NCBI RefSeq assembly: GCF_017562075.2
Contig: NC_054082.1
Coordinates: 40,656,442-40,720,441 of the forward strand
Origin: Anopheles merus
Taxonomy: Eukaryota; Arthropoda; Insecta; Diptera; Culicidae
Direction of reading: 5' to 3'
Length of the DNA: 64,000 bases
Shown: one piece after another, positions 22,652-36,000 of the stretch
Position numbering within the stretch: the stretch's first letter is position 1
Layout: every line of letters begins with the position of its first letter
Notes under the pieces: generated by a model
Told to the model about the DNA's origin: nothing
Database searches by the model: none
What the model saw: the letters and a program-made list of their open reading frames with translations, nothing else
Translations under genes and position numbers: made by a program

Positions 22652-24053
22652 CTATAATTTCGGCGTGCCGGTACTGTTACTGCTATCACTGCTGCTGCTG
22701 CTGCTGCCCACCTCTGGCACCTTGGTAACGGAGTACACGTTGTACCGCTTCTTCAGCACCTGGTGCATCTCCTCGGCACAGTCGATGCGCACACCGAGCC
22801 GCTTGTACTCCAGGTACGTGCGCACAAAGTTGCGGTTCGTTTCGTGTACCTTCGGGTGGTTCAGGTACTCGTTCACATCCATCCATTCGCATTTGGCAAT
22901 CTCCCGGTTGCACTTGGAAATTGCCTCCGTCAGCGGCGTCAGCGCCATGACGATGTACAGATCGGAGCAGCCGAAACCGGCGCCGTGCGCGTGCCGTATC
23001 GAGACGACCGAATCGAACCGCGTCCGGATGTTCGTCTCCTCCTCCACCTCCCGGATGGCGGCGTCGATGAAATTCTCATCTGCAAGCAATGACACGCGCG
23101 AGTGGGTGGGTAAGTGGTGGGAGTTCGCGTCGTTCGTTCGGTTGCACACTTACTTGGTTCCACATAGCCTCCCGGTAGCTTCCAGGAGCCAGCGATGAGG
23201 GCGTAATTTTCGCTCACCACCAGCACCTGCTGGCGCTCGTTCATTACCAGCGCGCCGACCCCGACCATCGTGTGCGAGTACGGTGGAATGTTGGCCGACT
23301 CGTCCGTCGGCAGCCAGCGGTACAGCATCACAAACGAATTTTTGGCATGGTGGAATTGAAATCCATTCTATCGGGAGGTTGAAAAGTCGAAAAAAAAAGG
23401 AACATACATTATTGTACCATTTGTGCTCTGCAAAAAAACAACATTGGCACAGGCTACTTTGCTTTGTACAATGTAGCACAGCGCAGATAAGGGACAAAAC
23501 AAACAAATCAGCACAGCTTAATGCTCACATTAACTAGTTCCGGTATCCAGCTGGCGGCGGACAGATGGACTTTGAACCATATGCCACGGGTTTTGCTTTG
23601 AATCCAATGGTCGAGCGATCCTAAAAAATGGGGTTACAAGCAAAAAAAACACGGTAACAACAATAATATCCAACGGTTACACAACACACATACACACACA
23701 CACATGGTAGGTAACTTACGCTTCAGCACGGTTGGAAAACAGTCGGGGCTGCAGGTTTCCATGCTCGAGTCCACCGTGATGCCATTGAACCGGTCCTTCA
23801 CCCCCTTGAACGTGCCCTCGGGAGAACTTTCTACCGCCGAGTATCTGTAACGACAATTGGAACAATAAACAACTCTCACACATACACACACACACATAGA
23901 GATCGAGACCGTCTCGGGTATTATTAGACGGCCGCGGTGTGGCGCGCTCAAGGATGCAAAATCCGCTTGCAAACACGGGCGGACGGAGATGACTTACTTG
24001 TTGAACCAACTATCAGCACCCTTCACAATGTTACTCTCCGGCTGTTCGCTCAT
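22652..24053 (-). CDS. NUDT6-like Nudix hydrolase
   Basis: Minus-strand gene of five exons: 24053-23998, 23844-23720, 23620-23529, 23367-23154, 23079-22652; phases agree and all introns are GT-AG. Product about 300 residues. The N-terminal region (GVKDRFNGITVDSS, then RGIWFKVHLSAASWIPELV and NGFQFHHAK) is the characteristic NUDT6 pre-Nudix domain. The Nudix domain follows: MVGVGALVMN, SWKLPGGYVEP and the Nudix box GYVEPNE-x7-REVEEETNI, which keeps the metal-binding REVEEE but has Asn instead of the usual Gly. The C-terminal tail ends in a serine-rich run encoded by a CAG/CTG-type repeat. Nudix enzymes cleave nucleoside diphosphates linked to another moiety; the substrate of NUDT6 relatives is not well defined. 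The start is the first ATG of the first exon (MSEQPESN). Confidence 0.88.
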
Positions 24054-25437
<1,384 letters not shown>

Positions 25438-25439
25438 CT

Positions 25440-26400
25440 AACAAACTCCCAAAAAAGTAGTAATAAGAACTAAAATATTTTTCAAGGCATCTTTTAAATC
25501 AAAGACAAAGTTCTTGAAATCAACAACAAAAAGGAAATAAGCCAACTCATCTCGTTTGATCTTTCCAAGACATTTGATAGAGTAAATCACAACTTTTTGT
25601 ATAAAACAATGCAAGCAATAAGTTTTAATCAAATCTTGATTCAATTCATTGAGAAAATAAATGCATGCACATATTCTAGACTCTATATGAACGGAAGCCT
25701 ATCAACAAAAAAATTCCCAATCAAAAAGTCAGTGCGGCAAGGAGATCCACTTGCGATGCATTTGTTTGTGTTATACTTATATCCTTTACTAGAAAAATTT
25801 AGAATCGTAACGTGTGTTAGTGTGTAATGACTGTGACGACATCATAAACGCATATGCTGATGATATTTCTATCATCACAACAAAACAGGATATAATTAAT
25901 GACATTAGAAAAATATTAATCGAATATCAATCAGTATCAGGAGCTAAATTAATCACCGAAAAAACAAAAGGTCTGGACATAGGCTATATTACAGAGCTCA
26001 ACAAATTAAAAGTTCCTTGGATTAGCACAGAGTATCGTTTAATAATTTTGGGGATAATTCTATCTAAGATTAATCATCCAGTTAAATTGGGACAAAACTA
26101 CACAAACATTTGCACAACTAATAAGACAACACAAACACAAAGATAATAACTTGCACCAGAGAGCCATATTAGCAAACACATACTTAACCGTTAAACTTTG
26201 GTACATAGGATCAATAATATCAGCGAACAATAAACATATGGTAACGCTCATATCTTTGCTTGGTGAGTTCATGTGGCCTAAAGGTGGGCTGAGAATCTGT
26301 ATGAACCAACTTGGCCTGACCAAAGCTAAAGGAGATCTAAATCTTCTTCTACCAAGCATAAAGCTACCATCATTACTGATCAATAGACATCTCAAATAAA
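25440..26400 (+). mobile_element. Decayed AT-rich non-LTR retrotransposon (RT region)
   Basis: Reverse-transcriptase relics follow in order over shifted frames. FDLSKTFDRVNH (about 25557-25592) is block A, where a KAFDRVNH-type motif is usual. SVRQGDPLAMHLFVLYLYPLLE (about 25726-25790) follows, then INAYADDISII (about 25848-25880) with the catalytic YADD. Next come the VSGAKLITEKTKG thumb-like block and, in another frame, an LTVKLWYIGSI...FMWPKGGLRI...LGLTKAKGDLNLLLPS C-terminal block (26150-26399). Stops and shifts separate these pieces at about 25828 and 26146, so it is a pseudogene. The composition is far more AT-rich than the other elements here. The clade could not be assigned. Confidence 0.7.
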
Positions 26401-27180
26401 AACTAATATGCCTTTTACCTCAAAAATTGTGTCAAAAACAGAAAACCCTCCAAACATTCAATCAGTGCCCAAATTCGATCCATGTTTGGAAGTAATAACA
26501 AAAGAATGTGCTTATTTAACAGATTCAGTAATGCAAAAAACCACGGCAAAAGAAATGTATATGGCAATATGAAACTTTCTTCCGCTCCCTCAAATTCAAC
26601 TTAAAAACAGACAATCAGTGGAATGGAGAAAAGTATGGCAAAATATGAACTGCAATAAGCTTAATTCTAAAAAAAAAGTATGTATTATTTATTATTAAAT
26701 GAAAAACTTATTTGACAAGAATTACAATTCAAACAAAAACATAAAAACTAAAATCTTCAATTCAACCAGACGTGCGAAGGTTATGAGTCTATTCGTAAAT
26801 CATATAGAACTAATAGAAAATAAACATATTCTTCAGGTATCAGATAAACTTGAACTTAAAGCATTGATAGGATAATTAGTAGATAAGAACACTCTTTTGT
26901 ATTGTTTAAAAAAATATATATTAAACCAGCTGTTACATCCCCACCACTAAAATCCTATTTTCCTATTTTAGACGAGAGCCACCGAAAAGCATTTGTTTTA
27001 TTTAACCTGCACAGCCCGGCGCGTGAGAAAAATCTACATTTATTATGAATCTAGATTATCTTATTCCTAGAATTAAAAGACTCTCATATTAGTGCAGAAT
27101 CGCAGAGACCAAGTAAATCAAGAAATTTTATCCTTTCTATGCTAAGCTTATATTAGCAGTAAAGGTTTAATCTATCCTTA
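26401..27180. other. AT-rich DNA, probably the rest of the decayed retroelement
   Basis: Many short frames with asparagine- and lysine-rich translations, similar in composition to the preceding RT relic. No boundary, tail or target-site duplication was found. Confidence 0.35.
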
Positions 27181-27424
27181 CAGGGTTTCCCACGATTTAT
27201 TGGTCAGTTTCCATGATTTTTTGGTGCGTTCCCACGATTTTTTGGTCGTATCTCATAGATTTTTGGTTCGTTCCTATAATTTATTGGTATTTTCAGATTT
27301 GATATCAATACAATCGGACCAAAAAATTCTGGGAAACGGCCAAAAATCGTGGGAACGCACCAAAAAAATATGGGAACCCACCAAAAATTGATGGGAACCG
27401 ATCAATAAATCGTGGGAAACCCTG
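27181..27424. mobile_element. Foldback MITE of inverted ~20-bp tandem units
   Basis: A 244-bp element with flanking TA at both sides (27179-27180 and 27425-27426). The left end starts CAGGGTTTCCCACGATTTAT and the right end in reverse complement starts with the same 20 bases. Each arm consists of four to five degenerate copies of a unit like GTTCCCACGATTTTTTGGT; the right arm carries them inverted (ACCAAAAAATCGTGGGAAC-like). The whole would fold into a long hairpin with a loop near 27295-27320. There is no protein-coding capacity. TA duplication and CAG termini suggest mobilisation by a Tc1/mariner-type transposase. Confidence 0.8.
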
Positions 27425-28681
27425 TAATTTATTATATTTATTCATAAGTTAAAGTTAAAGCGTCATACCGATGGCGAATGAATAGATGTTTCTGCACACC
27501 TCAGGCAAAAGTTGCTCATTAAAATAAATAATATACTGAGTTTATTTCAAAGTCACAGATAAAATTCAGGTCACCAAAATAGTTTTTAATTTTGTAAGTT
27601 GATTCTAATTACATTACCATCACCCATCGGTTTGAATGATATTTGATTCTAATTACATTACCGCACGCCATTGGCTGCATTTACGAACGATGCATCGACT
27701 GACTGCATGCAATTAGAACGTGAGCTTTCAATGCGCAATTAAGAGGTGAATTGAATTCGTTCGATAAACCTGATCTACTCATAATATTATTGAGCCATTC
27801 GATGCACGAGTTACACGGTCAGTGGTGTCCTAGCTATGCGAAATGAATAAAATTCTTTTTTTACGTATGCATATTGCCGCCCCATTTGCGAGCTATTGCA
27901 ACTCATTTCCGCATATAGAACGTTGTGTATTCCGGAGAAAAAAAGAGCGTAGGAACATATTATTTAACTGTCAACCAGATCTGTTTAAATGCTATATTTA
28001 AGATTATCATGATGCATAAGTTGAATAGAATTTTTTATGCAATTATCTGGGAAGGTAGTTAAAGCATGACAAATATGCTATACACGATGGTACAAAATGT
28101 CACAATTAAAGGGGGAAATACATAAACAAAAATATAAACTGTCAAGAAAAAGATATTAAAAATTTCTTTGGTATTTGAATTATTCTAACTAAAAGCGCCA
28201 AAGCGAGCTCCAAAGATCATTAAAACTTTTAATATTCTGACCTTTACGAGTACAAAAATAAATACTATATTGTTAAAAAAAAACATTAAATTCAAATTCT
28301 ACAGTCATAATTTTAACGTATCTTCCTGAACTGTTTGTTCCATTGGTACTTGCTCTCTTTTCTACATCTATCTCTTTCGCTTTTCCCTATATCTCCCTCG
28401 CACACTCTCTTGGCGGCTCCTTTTCTCTCACCTGTTGATTCGCCTTCGCCTTCCCGCAAAAGTTAACCGAAAAAATTAATACTTATCTTATTCCGTCTCA
28501 TCTAGCCGCCGTCTCTCCACGCTGCCTGGTACATAATGTAAACAGTATCCAATATTGCTCACGTGACACATCCAGCCAAGCGAAATCTTTCCAAACAGCC
28601 CCCGTAACCCCAACAGCCCCCAACAGCTGTTCCCTTGCTGGATGCGGGGGGTCGCCTTACTATCTTTGCTATCTTGTTGAG

Positions 28682-28728
<47 letters not shown>

Positions 28729-29470
28729 TCTTTCTTGGACGCCATTGCAGAGAGCGTTGTGGAGAGTTTGTTGTGTCAAGAAGCAGGCGTCCATTATCAT
28801 CCCAGTTCCAAAAAGCGTCCTGATAACTCCGAAAACTGATGTTAGCTCTCACTTTCACTCTCACAGACTAGCCGTATCTTCTTGGTCCTAAAAACATACA
28901 GCCGGGGGGACAACGGGAGCGCGAGAGAAAACGCATGGCACACTCTCAGCAATTTTCCACAACCGATAGCACGCTTGCTACGGTGCGGCATCGCGGTCCT
29001 GACCACCGTGTGGCCAGTTGTCGTCGGCCTTTCGTATGAACCGGGAGCAAATTTCGGTAAAAAAAACATTTCGTTCTTCACTCACCGTACAACGGCAGAC
29101 GCAATCACACGCTAAGCTTTTCTGTGCACGGTCGTTTCAATAAGTGGTATATCTTTATCAAAAATAAAAAAAACACACCCACACGGTATTGTAAATTGCC
29201 TTTAAGAAAAGTAGCAGGACGATGCGGCAAATGTGCAGCCAAATAATACCATAGCAACCACCGGGATCGGCGGGTAGCAGCCAGCCAAAGTTAGCCTTGC
29301 CGTGTTCGGCATATCCTACCATTTCGATCCCGCGAAGAACAGTAGTTTGTTGTTGGCTTCTTCGTTATGAAGAACGTGACGCTTTCGGCTTCTTTTGTCG
29401 GGCTGCTGTTTTGTGTGTGTACATTCAAAAAAAGCTCGCCTTTCTTTTCACAATGGAAAATTGACTGCAA
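27425..29470. other. Intergenic AT-rich DNA with a (CT)n array
   Basis: No supported gene. A CT array lies at 28689-28731. A short sequence (TTTGATTCTAATTACATTACC) recurs imperfectly near 27600 and 27644. The stretch 28870-29110 is more GC-balanced but no frame looks coding. Confidence 0.45.
28689..28731. repeat. (CT)n microsatellite
   Basis: About 20 CT units, with a short C-interrupted end. Confidence 0.95.
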
Positions 29471-29475
29471 AAGTG

Positions 29476-30086
29476 TATAAATAAATCTGCATGTTCTCAA
29501 GTGCCGGGCGTCAGGTTTGTGAGTGTGTATCTGTGTGTATTGTATTCCGTGTGTTTACGAACTTTCGAATTCGTTCGGGTTTGTGTGTGTGTGTGTGGTA
29601 GCAGCATTTGGTGCGTGTGGTGCGAAATAAAATGCCCGCAAAAAAAACTTTTCCCTGTGAGTGATTGCAAATGTTCGATCCGTGTAAACAATGCAATAAC
29701 AATACACCCACGCCAAGATGGGTTTGGCTTCCCGGGGCAGGGAATGGAAAAGAGTGTGATAAAAAAAATAAAAATAAACAGAGCGCGCGTTAGATTAGTG
29801 AAGGCCGTTCGCTGTTCGTGAAAATGATGGCCAAAATGTGTGAAGTGTTCTGTAAACAACAAACAACACCGTATCCAGTTTTTCGGTGATTTAGAAACCG
29901 ATAGGAGGTGAACTTGCGCCACGGTGCTTCTAGAGGGGACAATAAATTACGCGCGCCCAAGAACAAACCACAAGCAGTGTAGTTAACTAGCAAGCAATGG
30001 GAAGAAACCAGCAGCGAACGATGGAGTGCAAAATAATAATAAAAAAAGTGTACCACCAACGAATCTCAGTCGGTGAAATCGAACGT
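29476..30086 (+). promoter_or_regulatory. Possible promoter and non-coding first exon (perhaps of the downstream receptor)
   Basis: TATAAATAAA at 29476-29485 is followed at 29511 by TCAGG, 36 bp from the TATA start. The next 570 bp resemble a dipteran 5' UTR: GTGT-rich, then A-rich with AACAAACAACA runs and many short upstream ATGs but no long frame. It ends at a good donor, GTAAGA, at 30087. The nearest same-strand coding exon is the receptor exon at 40189, whose 5' region also has a good acceptor near 39631. The link is inference only. Confidence 0.3.
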
Positions 30087-30089
30087 TGT

Positions 30090-33000
30090 AAGATAACACC
30101 CCCGCAATAAAAAGAGTAACACGTGGGGAAACACATCCCTGCAAATCTCTCAACCGCCGCGTCCCCACGGTCCTCCGTCTGCTCACCCATCACTCACCCC
30201 TGCAGTCCCGGTACTGCAAACCAGTGTTTGTACGTTTCGATGTGGAATTTGTGCAACCGTCGGTTGGCAGCCCCGAGCCCTATTTTCGATTCTTTCAGCC
30301 TCGCGTCCGGTTTTATCCCACACGCTCTTATCGTCCTTATCGTCATGATCATCGATTGGGTCATTTCCCGGCAGGTTTGGCTCGGTGTGGTGAAAATTCA
30401 CGGAAGGCCAGGGCCAAATGGTCAGCCTTTTTTATTTCCTGTTTTGTTTATTTATGAAGCTTGCATGCACTTTGAGTTTTATGAGCAAATTGTTAGTGTT
30501 ACAGCATCAATAGTTGAAGCACACACTTTGATTTATACGGCCTTGGTCGTTTTTCTGTGATGATGACACTTTAATCAATATAAAAATAAAATTGTATCGT
30601 TTTATTTAATGTTTTTAATAGCGTCATGACTATTTAAATAGATTTTTATTCCATTATTTTTAACGAAATTTTCTTCTGTGATGATAATTTACTGTTCATA
30701 AACATATTTTATTTAAATAAAACAAAGACAACTTCCAGTGCAAAATGTAGCTCAATTATGAAAAATCAATAAATAAATATAATGAATTTTATGTCAAACA
30801 TATTTTTGTTAACATAATGACGATGTTATCCCTTATTAGTTTGTTGTTATTTTAACATTTTATATTTTATTTTTTACTATTTATTTATTTAATAATTTAT
30901 TTATTTCTTCAAATATAATTCTGAGTCCACCGAACGTTGGTTAAACTAACTCAAAAAATAGGTACAAACACGAATTTCGAAAACTTGCGGACATATTATC
31001 ATACCATTTATCGTGGTACACACTTTTCTCGTTTATCCTTTATGTTTGACTGAATAATTATAATAATAATTATTATTATTATCATTCTTATTATTATACA
31101 TTATTTGCTGATATTTTTAAAATACTATTTCATTATCGATGCTTAACTTTCTCTTACTATTTGAAGTCGAAACACATTCTATGAATTCCTTAACATGCCC
31201 ATTTCACCCAAGCTTCTCATATACATTTTTATCTTGTTCTTCTGCTATTGTGTGTCCTTTCAACACCTCCACCTAATGTGTGTGTGTTGCATTTTTTTTG
31301 CACCCATTCCGTATAGTTGTCTGTCTGTCTCTTCCGTTTGCAACCAATTTGTCGCCTCACTCGTATGGGCACATACACACAAACAAACACACACATACGT
31401 GCGACGAACAAACATTTATTATTAAAACCCGACCCGACCCGGCCAGCCGCTATCGGAAGACACTCACTCAGGATGTGACAAATTCTATTACCGGTTCAAC
31501 TTATCAACCGTAATGGATACGGAATGATTTACGGCTTGCGCACGGTTTCCAGATTTTGCCCTATTTTCACCGCCCCCCGTACGTTAGGTTTGCTTCCACT
31601 AAGTGATTTAATTTTTGTACAACCCATTCACCGAAGCATTTCGGGACATCACGGCCATGTACGTGATCGGCGAGGCTTTACAAACCCCGACAAAGGCGAC
31701 GCACAAAGCTTCCCTCTTGAAGGATTTAATGTTGATGAAAGTGTGCCGAACGGCAATCCCCTACACCTTCGAGCGTTTTCGATCAAATCGACCACCACTG
31801 CTACCTTGCCCAGGGTGTGCTTGCCGTGCCCAAGGGGTACATGACAGCATCTATCTTACCGTGAGCAGGGAAAAGCACAAGCTCATGTGCAGCATTCCGT
31901 ACGAAAAATAACTTTCCAGAGAACGAAATAAAAACAACTCTATCCCCAATCAGACCGGTAATCCTTTTTTCATCCTCACTCGAAAGTGTTGCCCCGTAAA
32001 TCTGTTGAAATCAAATAAACACACGCACACATTTTCGCTGCTTGTTTTTTTTTTAATGCTTCCGGAAGTCACCCAGCAAACCCGTTGGCAGTTTTCGGGC
32101 TGGCGAGTTGGCTGAATTTCGAAAGCAAAATCAAACGGTTTGCCAAAGACCGATTAATGATGATGGACACGCGGTGTCTGCTTTACCGCTCCCCTGCTAT
32201 CCCTTTACGACGATACATCATTTAATTCGAAAAGAGAGGCCCGCCCCGCCGTACCCTTTCCGGTGACAAGTGGCAAATGCACTCAAACGCTCGGATTCAC
32301 GCACACGTTTCTGCGTCTCGAAATGTCCCCCAAAACTTGGGCCGTCCTCGATCGTTAAGCTTCGTGGCGTGTTGTTTCCATCGCAACGGAGAAAATGACA
32401 TCGCTCTGGCCCTTCCATGACCCCCCCGGCTTGGGCCGATGTACACCGAAGGCCACCGATCGGAGCAAAAGCGACTAACAACAAATATTTATCTTCATTT
32501 ATTAGTTCGCTTTCGCACTCGAATCTTTTTACCGGGGCAAGTGGTGCAACCCTCTCCCTTCAACCAAGGTGCCTGGCCCTGGCGAATGGCGACTATGGGT
32601 TTCGGAACTGTTGCTATATTTTCTTTGCGCTTCGTTACAAATATTTGCCCCATCGGGTTGCGAAATCGGTTGCGGCTCCGGTATAATTTCTCATTTTCCG
32701 ATCCGACAGCCAGTGCGCGCTTTATCTGGTTTATCGGCGAGTATACTTTAACCCGTGAGCGTCCACAACTTTAAGCTGCCCCTCGAGAAATCATTGCGCC
32801 AGGTAGCACCGAACGGAGTGGTGTGGGCCTTTGATAGGCGTCGTCTGCTCCGTCGTCCTCGGTCCGATTAGCAGCTGCGTCTAATTATTTCCTTTATTAT
32901 CATTCCTTTTTCGTATTTGCTCTCCCGCCAGCGAAGCTCCGAACTCCCGGATGCTCTGTTTTCATTTGTGCAATCAACCAGAAAGCTTTACCATCACCGC

Positions 33001-36000
33001 CTCCACTCCTCTCGAACGCCTGCCATGTAGCCTTGGTCACATGGGCGCAACATAACGGGTTATGCCTTTCACGTGTGCCACCGTTGAATGTGTGTGTGTC
33101 TGCACGCGCCGGCATGCTCCAGTCGGTGGAAGAGTTTGCAAGCCTTGGCATCAAATTCGGCGCAGCGTCTTGTGAAGAAGCAGTTGGCGGGAGGCACGGG
33201 TGACAATAAGTGACATAATCGTAATGAAGAAATTTCCCCCACACGCCCTAGACTTGCGGGTGAAAGGATTAATCTGCCTGACGAACTTCCCCAGCGTCGC
33301 TTCTCTCTTCTTCTTTGATCGCCCCTCCATTCGACATCGGACGGCGCTCGGGTGTGAGGATGATCGAAGAATCGGGGAAAGGGTTGTACGTGATTTACAT
33401 AAATATACATAAACAGCGGTCTGGCCACGGCTCGCGGGGCAAGCGGTAGCAGCGCCGTTAATCCTTTTACGCACATAACTGTTACTTTCCCGTAAATGCA
33501 GACGACGGGAGTTTTCGGTGTATTGGGAAGGTAGACGAAATGTGTATTACTACTATGTAGGGTCTGTAAGCTTCGGGCAAGGGTTGTGGAAAATAAGTGT
33601 TATTTAATCGAGGGCAAATATGTATGCTGTAAAAGAAAAAGCCAACTACTACGCACCATCTAGAAATGATTTTATACTTGAAACGGTTATTTAGTTTTAG
33701 TAGTTTTTTTTAATAATAATTAAACATAGGGATAATTTCGTTTGACGTTTGCATTAAAAACATAGTTTTTTGACTGCCTGTATAAAAAAAACTAATGGTG
33801 TCATATCGAAATTCAGCCGAAATTCCACCTAAAATGGTCGCATTGAGTTTTGGCGTCATTGCTTGCTGCTGCGAAGCCAGTGAACGCGATTTCTGCTTGA
33901 TGATATGTTTGTTCATGTTTCACAGGTACCATTTCACTGTTTGGCCAGTTGCATCGACTTCCAGGCCAAGCTAACGAAGCTATGTAGCCACATGTCCCTC
34001 GGTCTTCATTTCCAGCTTCCTTTGGAACCTCAAGTCACTCAGGGTCGTCGGCCATGCGGAACTGGGCTTTCCTTCGATGCTCTCATTGTTGTATAATAGT
34101 GCCAAGTTGTTGTAGATGTCGGAACGGGCTTATGCGCCGTTCAAAAACTGCCGCACGGCATCCGTTTTAGACGCTATGGGGTGCCATTCTTTGATCGGGC
34201 ACGTTCCTGGACGAAGTTGATTTTCTTTTTTGGGCCTCACGGTAAGAGTTCGACTGATAGAGGTGTGACATTTTTTACTGATTCATGGAATATTATTAAA
34301 GACAATAAACGTTTTGCTAGTGCGGGCTATGATAAACTCATGAAAAAGACTATTTTTTTCCTTTTTTATACAAACTTTGAAACTTGATCTACTACGAATG
34401 TAACACAGACAATTTATTTTGTAGTTTTAAGCTCTATTAGTCTAAGTAAAAAAGGTAGAAACAAACGCTCGTGTCTATTTCCAATTAGAATGGTCCTTCG
34501 TAGAAATGCAAATTTCCAAATTGGTTCAAATATAGACACACATTCAACTTGACCCTTTTAAGCATATTTCAGTGCTTTTAGGAATCGTTTTTGCTACAAA
34601 CTATCTAATTTCTTCGACGTGAAAGCCATAACAACTGAAGGCCTGTCAATGTTGCGCAGTTAAACAAACGTTTACGAGTTGTTTGTACAAAATATCAAGG
34701 ATTTCATGAAAACGCATGTAAAGACAAGTATGATCACTGTATGAACTGAAGTATGAACTTTATCACTGAATTAGAAGCTATGTTAAATTAACGTTAGATT
34801 CTTTTCACTATGACCTCACAATGCATCATTTATTTATTGATTAAATTGTTACTTTTTGTCCAATAATGTCGCATTGCTATAAATTCTGGAGACTAGAGTT
34901 TTAAGATTAATCAAAGTATATGTGTGGCTGTACTGACTCGAAAATTCTACTCACTGAATTGAAATGTAACACAAAAACAGTTCAGAAAAATAATACACAG
35001 AAACGTACTGCCATGTTTGTGTATCTGATACATACTCAATTTAATGAGCATTAGAGATAAGATAATTGATAGAAATGATTCGTAAACATGTTTCGTACAG
35101 TTATTTTATTTCAGGCATATATCTTTAAAATGTTTAGTACCATGGATCTTTTTTATGTTAATTATGTCCTATCCTTTGAGTTATGTCCTATCATTTTGCA
35201 ATAGAGATCATAATTTCCTTTGTTTTACCTTACAAGCTACATACAGGCTACTTGTACAACATCGAAATCTATTTCTCAATGATTATTTTAGACAGTGGCG
35301 TATACTAACAACTTCTAGGTGTTTAGAACTCTTAAGATGTTGGATCCGGAAACAATCTGCACCGATGACGATAACATTTCAGAGCACAGACCGTCTTGAT
35401 AAAGTTTTCTAAAACGTGTTCTAAATAAAATCAAATAAACCACAAAACCACTCACAAGTGATGCAATCGCTATCGTACAAAAACAGGCCCAGTTTCAGCA
35501 TGATTATGCCGATTCAGCACCCAACAAAATGTATATTCCCTGTTGAAATGACACATCAGAAGCCCTTTCCCTACTTAACCACGTTCAATGAACGAGTCTT
35601 TCTAGCTTCAGAATTTTCTTCTTTTTCTTCTTTTCCTCGTCCAGCCTGTGTTGGGCGAGCGTGAACCCGGCGCGTAAAAGGACACAATTTGCATTTTCGT
35701 CCCATGTGCCATTTCAATCAGCCCTCCGGATATTTTGAACATGTGCCGACCCGCCCGACACTAGCTGTGGCGCAGGGTACACATGCAATCATATTGCAAA
35801 GTTTGTCCGCACTCAATTTAAATGGCATAAGCTCACAACTTCTGCGATACTTTGCACATTGTGGCGGTTGTGTTTTCCGCCGTCTCCATTCAAATATTCA
35901 TTACCCTGAGCACTCGCCCAGGGCAACAGGCAACTGCTAATGAAGGAATATTGTTACGAAAACAACCGGGTGTTGCTTCGTGCTGGTAAAAGCGTCGAAC

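Noticed and set aside
22194..23198. 334-codon + strand frame over the SPH end and Nudix gene
   Set aside because: Overlaps coding exons on both strands, has low-complexity Leu runs, and the minus strand has conserved Nudix motifs with valid splice sites.
31615..31911. 98-codon frame with a CPGC motif
   Set aside because: No family recognised, no clear splice context and low GC3; kept only as a note in the non-coding stretch.
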